Origin: Dactylorhiza incarnata
Taxonomy: Eukaryota > Streptophyta > Magnoliopsida > Asparagales > Orchidaceae
DNA: 64,000 nucleotides
Direction of reading: 5' to 3'
NCBI GenBank assembly: GCA_033032865.1
Contig: JAWHQI010000064.1
Location: 8,184,001 to 8,248,000 of the forward strand
The position numbers and the translations under genes were made by a program. Every line of letters starts with the position of its first letter. The stretch's first letter is position 1. The notes under the pieces were generated by a model. That model ran no database searches and was not told the DNA's origin. It saw only the letters and a list, made by a program, of their open reading frames with translations. Positions 1-10,767 of this stretch are shown in pieces.

Positions 1-15
1 TTCGTTCTCGAGCGT

Positions 16-1533
16 TGATGCGCCATTTCGGCACTGCTAATTAGCAGGCACGAAATGCGATACGACGGCAGTGCACCAGTCACTCAAGTAATAAAATAGG
101 GAGAAACTCCCCGAATATCGTTCTCAAAGGACCGCAAGTTGGGTAGTACGATTTGCTCAAACCAGGAAATCAGTTAAAAGGGTTATTAAGTAACAAAGGG
201 AGGTTTGGTTTGGGATCCTATGCTATTGCAGAATAAAGAAAGATGCGGGTCAAAACTCCGCTTCGCAAGGCGAGATGGATGCAATGGCCGCGATGCCGTG
301 CTTCGGAAGGCGCATGGACGGAATGTTACTATGACGGTTGAGGGTTGCACACACCTCTTCTCTAAACATCACCACTAGCAATTGCTAGTGGCTTCACACA
401 CAACGAATCTCAGAAATCACTAGGAAAAAGGGCTATTCATGCCATCACAACAACATTGCATATGAACACAAGCAACAATCCTTAAGATTAACTTAACAAA
501 CGTTCATAAAACAACAACAAAGAAGTTCAAGCATCAAAGGTTAGAGAGGCCACAAAGAAGAAGTCACGTCTTGGGTTCACGGCCGGAATGAGAGGTTGTC
601 GGGCTCTCTCCGTACTCGGCCCTCAGATGGTGAGCTTGGCTCGAAGGAGGCTGTCACCGCTCCTACGATCTTCAGCGCTTCTCTGATCTCTTGGCGTTGA
701 ATGCTTGAGCTAATGGTGGAGAAAGCTTCCTAGTGCTCCCGGATGGAAGGATGGAGGTGGAAATCACCGGGAATGGCCTCTATGGTGGTGGAGATGAAGG
801 GGAAGCCTTCTGCCCTCAAGAGCAGCGGGAAGGAAGTGATTTCCCGCTCTCTGAATTGCTCAAGTCCGCCTCCAATCGCTCTCCCCATTAACTGCCTCGA
901 TTCCTGCTTTTTGTAGCAAACAGGCTGAAAAATGGTCACGCATGGTCGAACGCACGACCGTGCGCAAACCGTGCGATATTAACGGATAAAATATGGCTTG
1001 GGGAAGAAGCTGCGCCGCCCGTGCGATTTGATCACGCACGACCAATACCTCCCGTGCGTTCAAACGCACGGGTAAACTCCGATGCTCTGAAATCACAAAG
1101 ACACAGGTCGACCGTGCGTTTTACTCACGCACGGGCGAATCCGCCCGTGCGTCAAAACGCACGAGTAAACTCCGACGCTCCATTTTCTGCCCAGACACAA
1201 ACGCACGGCCGCAACCCACCGTGCGTCAAGGAAATGCACGACCGTGCGATATGCACAGAAATTACTTCTGGGGAAAACGGGACGATCAGGTCACCTGCAT
1301 ACAAGATATAACAGCTGGGAATACACGTCCAGCATCAGAAAAACATAAAAGAAGGGAAGGGGAGCACCATGTGCTTACCCCCAACAACAAGGAATGCAAT
1401 TGCACACTGAAATGACCTTAATAGTGCACCTAGCATGGAATAATACATATGAATGAAAACGTGCCTAAAATGTGGTGCAAAGACTAGAATATCAGCCCAA
1501 ATGAGTCCAAATATATATATATGGGACTCATCA
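16..1533 (-). mobile_element. Solo LTR, family A (copy A1)
   Basis: Read on the - strand it starts TGATGAGTCC and ends GCGCATCA. It is flanked by a perfect 5-bp duplication AGCGT (11-15 and 1534-1538), and no internal region or second LTR is present, so it is a solo LTR of 1518 bp. It interrupts ORF3 of element G. It is homologous over most of its length to A2 (4046-5601) and A3 (48774-50001). The U3 holds GC-rich inverted repeats (see 1021-1250). The first 35 bases of the LTR can form a hairpin. The lineage is not certain. TGATGAGTCC starts recall Ty3/gypsy Tat/Ogre-type LTRs, which is inference. Small open frames inside are incidental. Confidence 0.9.
1021..1250 (-). promoter_or_regulatory. 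Dyad cluster in U3 of LTR A1
   Basis: Several near-perfect inverted repeats built on CGTGCGT/ACGCACG. 1051-1072 has 10-bp arms CCCGTGCGTT and AACGCACGGG with a 2-base spacer. 1112-1134 has arms CCGTGCGT and ACGCACGG with a 7-base spacer. 1146-1163 has arms CGTGCGT and ACGCACG with a 4-base spacer. Further half sites lie on both sides. On the - strand the cluster lies upstream of a weak A-rich TATA-like sequence near 910-925. A role as transcription-factor sites is inference. Confidence 0.6.
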
Positions 1534-1538
1534 AGCGT

Positions 1539-2503
1539 CAATGTCGTGTACTGGACCGAGAAGTATTGGAGTTTTACAAGAATGCCCAGCTTCATCGAGA
1601 GGGTACTGTTATCAAGAGCAGTGTCAAAAATTCTATAATTAGATTGAAGCCAAGTCATATCAACAAACATTTGTGACTTCCAGTAGTTGATGAAGAGGAT
1701 GTACTGGAGGACAGAGACTATAACAGAGCATTATCTTTCTGTGACCTAGCCAGAGGTACTACCTAAATTCGTCGAAAGAAAATGAATGGAGAAGGCAAGT
1801 TATTGACTAATATCATTGGAAAAGTTCTTCTATTCAAGACAGGATCTCATGATTATATTTCACATGATATGTTCAAGTTATTGGCAGTTATAATATGCAG
1901 AAAGAAGATTAACTGAGGACTAATTCTGTTTGAAAGAATTAAGGCAAGTCTAATGGCACCTAATTTTGGGAGAATTCTCACCCTATATTTAAATCAGCTT
2001 GACATGAATAAATTTGATATGTCCTATGGCATGCACATACATCATCTAAAGAAGATAGATTCATCCATATTCAGTAGGTGGGAGAGGAGAATTCCAAAGC
2101 ATGGTATTAGGAGAGTTAGTGAAGATGTGGAAGAAATGGAAGATGAAGAAAGAAATCAGCCTTCACCCCATATTTCCCCCAGGAATACTGATGTAGTTGT
2201 TGAGGGGAGATTCTTGATGTGCAAGTATTTGAAAATCAACAAGATCCTTCTGGAGCTCAACCATAAGTATCACCAGTTAGGTCCACTCTATTGCCTGAAG
2301 ATCAGGAAGATGTTCCTGATGAGAATGAAGTGGAAGATGAAGTTCCAAATGATCAAGTCTCTGTTGAGAAAGGATCCACATCTGGTGGAGTCCGATTGTT
2401 TGAGAAGGTTCTTGCAGAGAAAGAAAGTGTTGCAGAGGCTGAGGCGGAGAAATCAGTTCACTCACCCCCAAGAGGACCTCCTTGTTGATTTGGCCCCCAA
2501 GAA
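1539..2503 (+). pseudogene. Element G: N-terminal part of Sirevirus-like ORF3 (broken)
   Basis: Frame-by-frame reading gives a decayed copy of the ORF3 protein that is better preserved in element C at 10768-13325. Shared landmarks, in order, are EVLEFYxNA (about 1560), GKLL..I.GK.LL (about 1797), GSHDxIS..MF (about 1845), IKxxLxAPNxGRILxLxL (about 1940) and GxxIHxLKxxD (about 2035). An acidic linker follows (2291-2488 in another frame). Several stops and frame changes break it. The open piece 1953-2591 is only part of this gene. The left end is cut by solo LTR A1 (the ORF resumes at bases 1-10) and the right end by LTR B at 2504. It continues at 20241. Cellular function is unknown. Similarity to plant retrotransposon 'envelope-like' or plant transposon-domain proteins is suspected, not proven. 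Confidence 0.7.
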
Positions 2504-2589
2504 TGTAAGTGAAGATACATCTCATTTCCTGCTAGACCCCTCAACATCCATTAGGGTAGGACATGTGGTGAGTGAGGTGAGTTTGGGCT

Positions 2590-3250
2590 AAGTAGTGACC
2601 TTAGGATACAAGTCAACTTAGGTCAAATTGAACTCACACTTGTAAATTGGCCCCCTCCACTATGTCCTTAACCCTAAATGAGACTCAATTGACCAAAAGC
2701 CCAATCAATTGGTCAGCCAATTTGGCCAAATTGACCAAAGTCAAATTTAAGCCAATATAGCTCAATTCAACTCAATATGCTTCAATTTATACCCATATGT
2801 CAAAATTGACTCTACCACTAGATGGTAAACCCTTGAAGGAGAGCTATGGACCTAAAATCCCAATCATAGGGTCATCAATTGGTCCAATTTGACTAAAGTC
2901 AAACCTAGGTCAACATAAGCTAATCCTTTACCAATAGGTTCAATTAACCCCCCAAAACATGAAATTGATCTCACCCCTAGTCTTAGAACATCATAAGGGT
3001 CCCAATTGATCCAAAATCCCCATCATGAGGTCATCAATTGGTCCAATATGACCAAAGTCAAACCTTCCCCAATTTGGCCAAAATCACACTTATTGGCTAA
3101 ATTAGCCTAATTAGGGCACCACCATGACCCAACCAACATTGGGTGGTGTCAAGGGACTCAAGGTCAACACATTGAACCAGTCAACCCACCCAATTGTCCA
3201 AGTTAACCCCAAGGTCAACCATTGTCAAAGTAAGCCTTAATTATGAAATT
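2590..3250 (+). promoter_or_regulatory. TTGAC-rich (W-box-like) U3 block of LTR B
   Basis: About 15 TTGAC/GTCAA pentamers occur in 660 bp, many in the paired form TTGACCAAAGTCAA; about one would be expected by chance. TTGAC[C/T] is the core site of plant WRKY factors. The same block is present in the F LTR (24940-25600) and in B2 (58860-59350). Binding is not shown. Confidence 0.5.
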
Positions 3251-4045
3251 AAAAGCTCAAATAAAAATCAATTGGGCTAAGCCCTTACTCAAGGCCCATC
3301 GAGCATGCCCATGAGCCAAATTACCCCCTAAGCCCTCTGAATTTTAATGGAGGATTTTCATGGAGGGCAAAATGAGAAATTCAGCAATTTGGAGGAGGAA
3401 AAGGAGGATTCCATGGGATGGTTGCCACTTGGCACCTCCTCCTCATTTCCAATGGCATCCATGGCATTCCCCATGCATTGGGACTGACCTCTCTTTATTT
3501 CCAGTCGGCTTCCATCAAGGAGAAGTCTCCAAATTGCTTGGTCGACCACCCTATTATTTCAAACACCACAAATAGCCCACCCCATGCCAAATTGATCATT
3601 CCATCAGCTTTAGAACATCAAGAGGAGTCGAGCCAGCCATTTGGAGCAAAGATCTAGCTGCAGGATTGCTGTTTGGAGCAAGCTCGCTGGAGATCGCCGC
3701 CACCATGCCGCACCGCTACAACACACGCCGCTAAGCCACCACACAGGTCGGTTTCTCCTCCTCTCCCCTTGTGCTAGGATCCTAGATCCATTAGGAGAGA
3801 CATCGAGCTCGATTGAGCCTGGTCCAAGGTAAGTAAATCAGAAATTTTCGATGAAAGAGGAAGTTGCGGGTTTGCTGGAGACGTCCGGTCCGGCGGTCGT
3901 GCCACTGCCCGACGATAACCACGACCTCAACGGAGGTGGTGGTGGCGGTGGCCGGCCGGGTGGCCAGGATTTTGACCTGGAAGGTACTCCAGGTCGGGTT
4001 GATCATAGCCGTGGGCGGCTTGTGGAAGACGAAATTAGGGCTGTC

Positions 4046-5601
4046 TGATGAGTCCCAGATATATACCCTTTTATGGACTCATCTGGTCCAATAATCTAGT
4101 CAAAGCACTACACATTAGACTTATTTTCTTTCATATTTGATTGATATTTGTTATTCCATGCTAAGTGCACTTCTAGACCCGTTTTGGTGTAATATCGTGT
4201 TTTTTCCTATTTATACGTTATCATGCAATGTTGAGTGCCACTTTCAGTGGAGTGATATGCATTTCTGCTGGAATAGGGACCGTGCAGGTCTTCCCGGTGC
4301 AAATCTGTACTGGAACACTGCGCACGATCACTGGACATATTGCGCACGACCACTGGTCATGCGCCCCTGATCGTGCGCACTTAACCCTGGAGTTTCATGG
4401 TCTGTCTGGCCAAACGCATGACCACTGACGATAGTGCGCACGATCACTGATCGTGCGCCACTGGTCGTGCGCATTATTATATTCTATAATGTTTATCTTG
4501 CAGGTTTTCTGGCACAGTGCGCATGACTACCAACTTTTAGTGCGCACGACCACTGGTCGTGCGTCACTGATCGTGCGCCATGTTTTCTATTGCGCACGAC
4601 CACTGATCGTGCACACTGTAATGTTTATCTTGCCGTTTTCGAGCCCTTTTCGCCTCTTCCGCCCCCTGCATCATCTTCCACGACCGGTAGGTGCTCCAGG
4701 ACTAATCTTCATGCCTATCTTGAGCCCGGAGATCATCTCGGCCGCCTCCATCATCCAAGTGCTTCAAGGAGAGGATTCCACCGTCATCTTCATCACCAAG
4801 CAAGAGTTCTTCGCATCGGACATGACCGGATTGTAGTTTACCGGAGAAGACGGGTCCATTGGGAGGAAGTGACAGCCCTCCTCTACCCTGGATGATAGTT
4901 GGGACCGAGCTAGGACGCTGAGTGACAACCCGACGATTCCTACCGAGAATCAACAACAAGCCTCCGGATTCGGTCGTATCTCTTGCCTTTTTCTCTACTT
5001 GTATGGATGTATATGAATGTAATTTTTACTATTTGATGATGTATGCCATTCTAGACTCTTGATTTATAGTGTTATTTTCATAGTTGTGAAAATGCTTATT
5101 TGTGTAGAATGTGCTTAAAGTGCGTCGATTCCGCCCCCACTCCATTCCACTCTGCAAACCCGTCATTCCATTTTGTGTTCCTACTCTTCCATTCCGCTTG
5201 ACTACTCTTCCACTATGTAACTACTCTTCCATCTGCCAAGCTAAGCAGTGCTAACAGCCCGTATAATCCACCTCGACTCTGCCAGTGCAAACCACTGCAT
5301 CCGCTTGCCTTCTCGCCCATCCGCCTAGCGAAGCAGTGCATAGCGGCCTGCATTGTGGTGTTAATTTAGTTTCTTTTATTTTGCTTTCCACAAACCAATC
5401 CACCTTTTCCGCAATCCATCCGATCTAAAGGACTTCGATCTCAAGTCCTTCCTCGATAGTTAACTCCACCTTAATGTGTTCCTTTGAGATTCGATACTTG
5501 GAGATTCACTCCCATTTTATATTACTTGAATGATCGGTACACTACCGTTTTGTGCCGCAGCCTTGCTACCGCCTATAGCGGTGTGCTAGATTTCCGCGTC
5601 A
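4046..5601 (+). mobile_element. Solo LTR, family A (copy A2)
   Basis: It starts TGATGAGTCC and ends CCGCGTCA, 1556 bp. It is homologous to A1 read in reverse: the hairpin start, the TTATTCCATGCTA-like stretch, a dyad-rich U3, and a 3' end with GATCGGTACACTAC...GCCGCAG. The flanking 5-mers CTGTC and CCATC share 3 of 5 bases. The two differences are transitions, so an aged TSD is possible but unproven. It lies inside LTR B, whose sequence resumes at 5602. The RNA-start region 4620-5300 carries small open frames without recognisable domains. Confidence 0.8.
4310..4615 (+). promoter_or_regulatory. Dyad cluster in U3 of LTR A2
   Basis: There are at least five inverted repeats of the type GCGCACGA...TCGTGCGC. 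4436-4458 has 11-bp arms GCGCACGATCA and TGATCGTGCGC around one C. 4543-4563 has 10-bp arms CGCACGACCA and TGGTCGTGCG around one C. Similar imperfect copies lie near 4320, 4347 and 4596. The motif differs from the A1 dyad core but sits in the equivalent U3 position. Confidence 0.6.
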
Positions 5602-5906
5602 CCATCCAAATCTGTTATTAATATTCATTTATTTAAAAAGTGATTTCCTGTCACATAAAGATGGATCTATTGATCCAGAAAATTGAATCCCTTAGATGTC
5701 ATTTCATGAAAAGTGACCAGAGACAATAGTTGTAGATCTGAGTGTCTAAATTAATTAGGAACTTGAATCAGTTCATTTGGAGCATTGTAGCTCTTTCTAG
5801 AGCAGTTATGGTGGGACTGGTCCATGGGAAGGGACAGGCCATGTTTTGTGAATAAATTTTAAAAGGCTAAAGGTATGTGACTGAAATTTGGGACATGCGT
5901 CCATGT

Positions 5907-7095
5907 TGTTGGGAAATTGATCTTCAATGTCCCTTTAATTTGAAGAGGCCTCACACTAAAATACAAAGTACAAGTTTTATTTGATAAACCCTATTTGTAT
6001 CTCATAAGCATGCAGGGTTAGGTTATTCCAAGACAAGGAATAGTATTGGTAACAATCTGCCCAAAACCGTTGAGACTTGTGTCTGTCCCAGTGGAACCGC
6101 TGAGAAGGAGACTAGAGCTGTCGCTGAGACTGGAAGCTGTCTCAGCCCAGCCGCTGAGACTGGAAGCTGTCTCAGCCCAACCGCTGAGACAGATTCAAAT
6201 GTGCTGACGGGATCTGCTTTTGGCGCAAGCAAAAATAAAAAGGGAAAAGCAACTCCAATCTGCCCCATACTGGGTCAGGAGGATTGTAATAGTCGTTGAA
6301 GCCTTCTGGAGGTATAAAAGCAAAAGCTAGGGCACAACAACAAGAATGTTTTCATTGAAAAGCTTTTGCTGCAAGCCGCAATCGAGGATTCACGTTCCAG
6401 CCAGTTGAAGTTGTTCTCTGAAGCTGGAATTAATCTTCTGAAGGAGATTAGTTAGCTCTTCCTGTACAAACTCAAGAAGGGCAAGTTGATCTTCTGCTTT
6501 GCTGAAGGAGAAGATCAAGGTGATTCAAATCTGAAGTTGCTGTCTTTCAGATCTGAAGAAAGAAATCAGAAGACCTGAGAGTAAACCTTTTGTCTTCTGT
6601 ATTTAATACAAACTCTCTTATATCTTTGTAAGGCATTGTTGCCTGAGTGAAAGGCTGTTGAGCCTGTGTGTAAAGCTGTGTTGACATCTTGAGTGGTAGG
6701 ACTTCTTGATAGGTCTGAGGTAGGAAGTTTGTGTGATTTCTGAGTGGTAGGAGTTACATTACTCTGAGCTATAGGGTTGTTGTGCCTGAGGTGTAGGGCT
6801 ATTGAGCTAGAGTGTAGGGCTACTGTGCCTGAGGTGTAGGGCTGCTGAGCCTGAGTGTAGGGCTGTTGTGCCTGAGGTAGGATCACTCTTGATCTGAGAA
6901 GTTCTGAGGAACTTGTGGTGTAAGCTCAATGAGCTTACACCATGTCTTGAGGAACCTCTATACATCCTTGTGTGCTTTCTGTGATTGAGTTTTCTGCAGC
7001 TAGATACATTAGGATTATATAAAGAAAATAAGTAAAACCTATTCACCCCCCCCCCCCCCCTCTAGGTAATATTGACTACACCTAACAAACTATCA
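5907..7095 (+). mobile_element. Solo LTR, family C (copia/Sirevirus-like)
   Basis: It begins TGTTGGGAAATTGATC and ends AACTATCA, with a perfect 5-bp TSD CATGT (5902-5906 and 7096-7100). It is 1189 bp, shorter than the 1.83-1.85 kb LTRs of element C because the dyad-rich U3 is reduced. Remaining CCGCTGAGAC/GTCTCAGC motifs lie at 6090-6190. It shares the CCTGAGNTGTAGGGCT repeats (6650-6880) and the conserved CACC...CTCTAGG motif near its 3' end, here expanded to a run of 15 C (7046-7060). It lies inside LTR B. Confidence 0.9.
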
Positions 7096-8418
7096 CATGT
7101 ACCCTAGTTACACCTCTTGTCCAAAAATGGAAATTTTTGGACAACATTTCTCTATAGTTTTAGGGAAAATGTGATTTTATGTATAATAATTATTTAAGTG
7201 GTCAAATCAACACCCATTGGCCCAAGATTTTGGTAGCATACATTTTATAACATAATAAGCCACTTGTAAAAATTAGAGTCCATTTGGACCTCTGCATGTT
7301 GGTGGATTCCAAATGCATAGCTTAGGGCTTTTATGAAAATAACTAGGCCTTAATCACAAAGGTGTGTTTGTGTGATTTTAGCATAAAGGCATTGTGGCAT
7401 GTCTATAAAATTTTGGTCATACATCTATTAGGATGAAAGGAGTCATCCATAGAAAATTTAGGATTTTGGGGATTAAAAATCCTAGGAAATTAATTATGAT
7501 TTTTTGTAATAAAAGTGTATTTTTGAAATTTATGCAACACAATGACTTGGCAAAAATCCAAGATTCTGGAAACTGATGTTAATTGATATTATAAACCTCT
7601 GGGAATTTTATTAGAATTGTTGGTAGTATTACACATGAAAAACTTCCAAATATTCAATTTGTCACACATTTGAAATTATGTAATATATATGGTTTAAATT
7701 CTCTGGAAAATTCTGATATTCTGTTTAGGATGCTTTTAGGTCATTATAATACTATGGTAATATTCTTAGAAATTTTGGAAGAGTTAAATTAGTACTTTGT
7801 GTGTAAACTTACATATTTACCCCTTTTGTTTTATGAGGAAATTATGATTGTAAATTCTCTGGAAAATTGTGAAACTTTGGAAATCATGTTATTTTGTCAT
7901 TTAGTACCTCTGGAAATTTTATTAGCATGTTTAAAATTACTGACATGGTACTTCCTTTGGAAATTGATATATGCCCAATGATTAATGAATTTTTAATTAA
8001 GGTTAAATCAATTTTAAATGTAACAAAACTCTGGACAGTTTTTGATTTATTCATTATAAACTTATGGTATGAAATGTAGCTCAATTGAACATGATATAGT
8101 GAAGGTTGCATCATAGGGATCAAAACTAGTTCAACTTCATTTTGATCTGCAAATAGTAAAAATTTGATATTGTGATTAGATCAGCAAGATCACATAGAAA
8201 TTTAATAAAACTTGGAATATAATAGTAATATATCATTTATATCATCCCCTAGAAGTTATGGATTTTCCAGAGAACATTTGTACTATAGTTTAGGAAATAA
8301 TTCAAAATCATGTCACATTATAAGTAAAGGTATGAAAGGGGCATTTATTAGCTTAGAAAAATCATGATACTCAGTCGGCATGTTATAATGTCCATGGTAC
8401 ATCATTAGTGTGGGGTTT

Positions 8419-10271
8419 TGATAGAATATAAGGTTTATAGACTAAATCACCTAGAGGGGGTGAATAGGTTTCTTTTAATTTTTCTTTAATTAGTATGTCT
8501 GATTTCTGGTTTAGAGCAAGCAAATGATCAAACACACAGAAAGCACACAAGTATGTATAGAGGTTCCTCAAGACATGGTGTCTTGAGTAGTCCTCTTTCC
8601 CCCTTCACCTTTCTAACAATGTGTTAGACAAGGCCAACTCCTCCAAACTCGGCTCAAAGAGCTTACAATTCAGATCCCTCAGGATCTCTCAGGTTTTCCC
8701 AAACCCTACCTCAAGCTCAGCAGCCCTACCTCAGATCAACCCCTGATCATACAGCTCAGACCTCAGCAGGTCCTACAACTCAGGCTAAACAACCCTACAA
8801 CTCAGGCTCAGCAACCCAACCTCAGATCAGCTCCTGATCCTACAGCTCAGACCCCTTCCAGGTCCTACAACTCAGAGGATTCCTCCTCCTACAGCTCAGG
8901 CTAAAAAGCTCTACAACTCAGAACCCTCATGTTCCTATAATCTCAGACCAAAAGGTCCTACAACTCAGGCTGTTAAGCCCTACAGAAAAATGAGTTTTAA
9001 ATCTTACTACAGATGACAGCAAATCCCTTGTAGTTTCTGCACAGCTTGTGCTTCCTGCAGCTGGCGATGTTGATGGCAGCTACTACCTGATCTCCTTCTT
9101 CAGATGAAGGTTGGAAGATCACCTTGCTCCTTCTTACAAAGGAGCTACTTCTTCTCTCTTCTTCTTCTTGCTTGTTCAGTGAGCAGCAGGAGAGAAGACA
9201 AGAGCAACAGCCGTCAATGAAACAATTGATTTCTTTTTGCATGCGATGGAGAAAGTTCAAATGTGCCCTAACTCTTCCTTTTATACATCTCTAATCTTCA
9301 ACGGCTCTCAGCTGTCCTCCTGAGAAGTATGGGAGAAACCGGTGGACCCCATACAATTTTTCTGCAACTTGCGCCACGGGCAGAACACGCAATCTGCGTT
9401 CGACGAACACGCTATACTGTGTTCAACGAACTTGCCAAACTCTGCGGTCGAAGATCTTGCCAAACTCTGCGTTCAACGAACTTGCCAAACTCTGCGTTCG
9501 ACGATCTTGCCAAACTCTGCGTTCGACGAACTGCCTTGTCTCTGCATTCGACAAACTATGTTCTGCGTTCGACGATCTGTCTTATCTCTGCGTTCGACGA
9601 TCTGCACTCTCGTTAGACGATCTTGCCCAAGTCTCAGCTAATTCTTCCTTTCTGTCTGTGTTTGACGAACTACCTTCTGAGTTCGACGAACATGCCAACT
9701 CTCAGTTGTTTCTTCTAGTTCGTCTCAGCGGTCGACGAACTGTGTTTTGCGTTCGACGAACGTCTCTCTGCGTTCGACGAACACGCCCTTTGTGCCTTCT
9801 CAGCGGCTCCTTCTCTGGTCTCAACTCAGTGGTCGACGTACTGAGTCCTGCGTTCGACGAACGACACTATGTGTTCGACGAACACGCCATTCTTTCCAAT
9901 CTGCACGCTGCTCCTTTCCCATCTCATTGGATCCATTGAGACAGCGATCTCGTCTCAGCGGATTCTTGACTATCTGCAGCTCAGCTTGCGTATAAGCTTT
10001 CTCAGCGGCTCATGTTGTGGTCTCAGCGGTTCCGCTGAGACCGTGGGCTCGTCTCAGCGGTTTACCCTTCGTCTCAGCGGTTCTGCTGAGACAAAACTTC
10101 ATCTCCTAAGAGATGATTTCTCCTCATCTAAGGGCATGTTTGGCCCTTCCTTTTGAGTCACCAATGCCTGTATATCCTAAACAAGTATAGTTTTATCAAA
10201 TACAATATGTCCTTAGCATTGTGAGTGATGCCTCTTCAAATCAAGGTAATATTGAGGGCAAATTCCCAACA
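8419..10271 (-). repeat. Element C 3' LTR
   Basis: 1853 bp, closely similar along its length to the 5' LTR at 16467-18298. In - orientation the order is TGTTGGGAAT start, CTCAGCGG dyads (including a copy at 10020-10041 with 10-bp arms and a TT spacer), a run of GTTCGACGAAC dyads (about 9390-9890), a TATA box at 9277-9285 (TATAAAAGG), a repeat-rich transcribed zone (8690-8990) and CTCTAGG...TATCA end. The overlapping open frames at 9329-9939 come from the 20-25 bp repeat, not from a gene. Confidence 0.92.
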
Positions 10272-10610
10272 ATCTCCTCCTATTTGAAGAAGGCAGAACA
10301 TTCACAATGCTAAGGTAAATTAACAGCAAAAACATATCATAAAAATGATCTATATAGCATGGGCCCTAACACCCTAGGCATTTGCCCTATCTAGCATGGG
10401 CCCTAACACCCTAAGCATTGGCCCTATCTCCCCCTTTCTAGTTTCTTCAACTATTTATCCCTCTATGGATTGGGAGGCAACATCTATAGATCCCTTTGGA
10501 TCAACTTATAGGACAACCTATACACTCTTAGCATTTTTATCTCCCCCTCAACCTTAGCAGGGATTTTGCTCCCCCTCAATTAGAGAGCTATTTTCTATAA
10601 TAGTTGATCT
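10272..10610 (-). other. Element C polypurine tracts and 3' non-coding end
   Basis: The primary tract AATAGGAGGAGAT directly abuts the LTR (10272-10284). Three extra tracts of the form GGGGGAG lie at about 10428, 10541 and 10570. A 40-bp direct repeat (GCATGGGCCCTAACACCCTA, at about 10359 and 10396) is also present. Multiple polypurine tracts are a known Sirevirus trait. No coding sequence is visible from here to 10768. Confidence 0.75.
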
Positions 10611-10767
10611 TGTTCAATTTGAACAACCCATTCTTGCACCTGAATACTAAAGGTAGAAATACAGAGTATGTATACCAATAGTAATGAACACAATATGATT
10701 TTCAGAATATGAAATATCATTTCAATTAGATGTTCAGTACAGACATTTCAAACAGTTCAACTTATGA

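Noticed and set aside
1953..2591. Independent 212-codon gene
   Set aside because: Its first part is the ORF3 remnant of element G and its last part runs out of frame and into LTR B; it is not a separate gene.
4044..4082. Hammerhead ribozyme at the start of LTR A2 (CTGATGAGTCC)
   Set aside because: CTGATGAG matches the ribozyme core, but the required GAAA after stem II and a cleavage triplet with matching stems are absent; the second arm GGACTCATC simply makes a hairpin.
4046..5601. A2 as one LTR of a complete element
   Set aside because: No primer site follows 5601 and no partner LTR or interior exists; LTR B sequence resumes at once.
9329..9995. Several overlapping + strand open frames of 60-160 codons
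   Set aside because: They run through the GTTCGACGAAC repeat of the element C LTR, in all frames, and translate to repeated S/F/D/E/L patterns (for example RSTN, CVRR). They are products of the repeat, antisense to the element.
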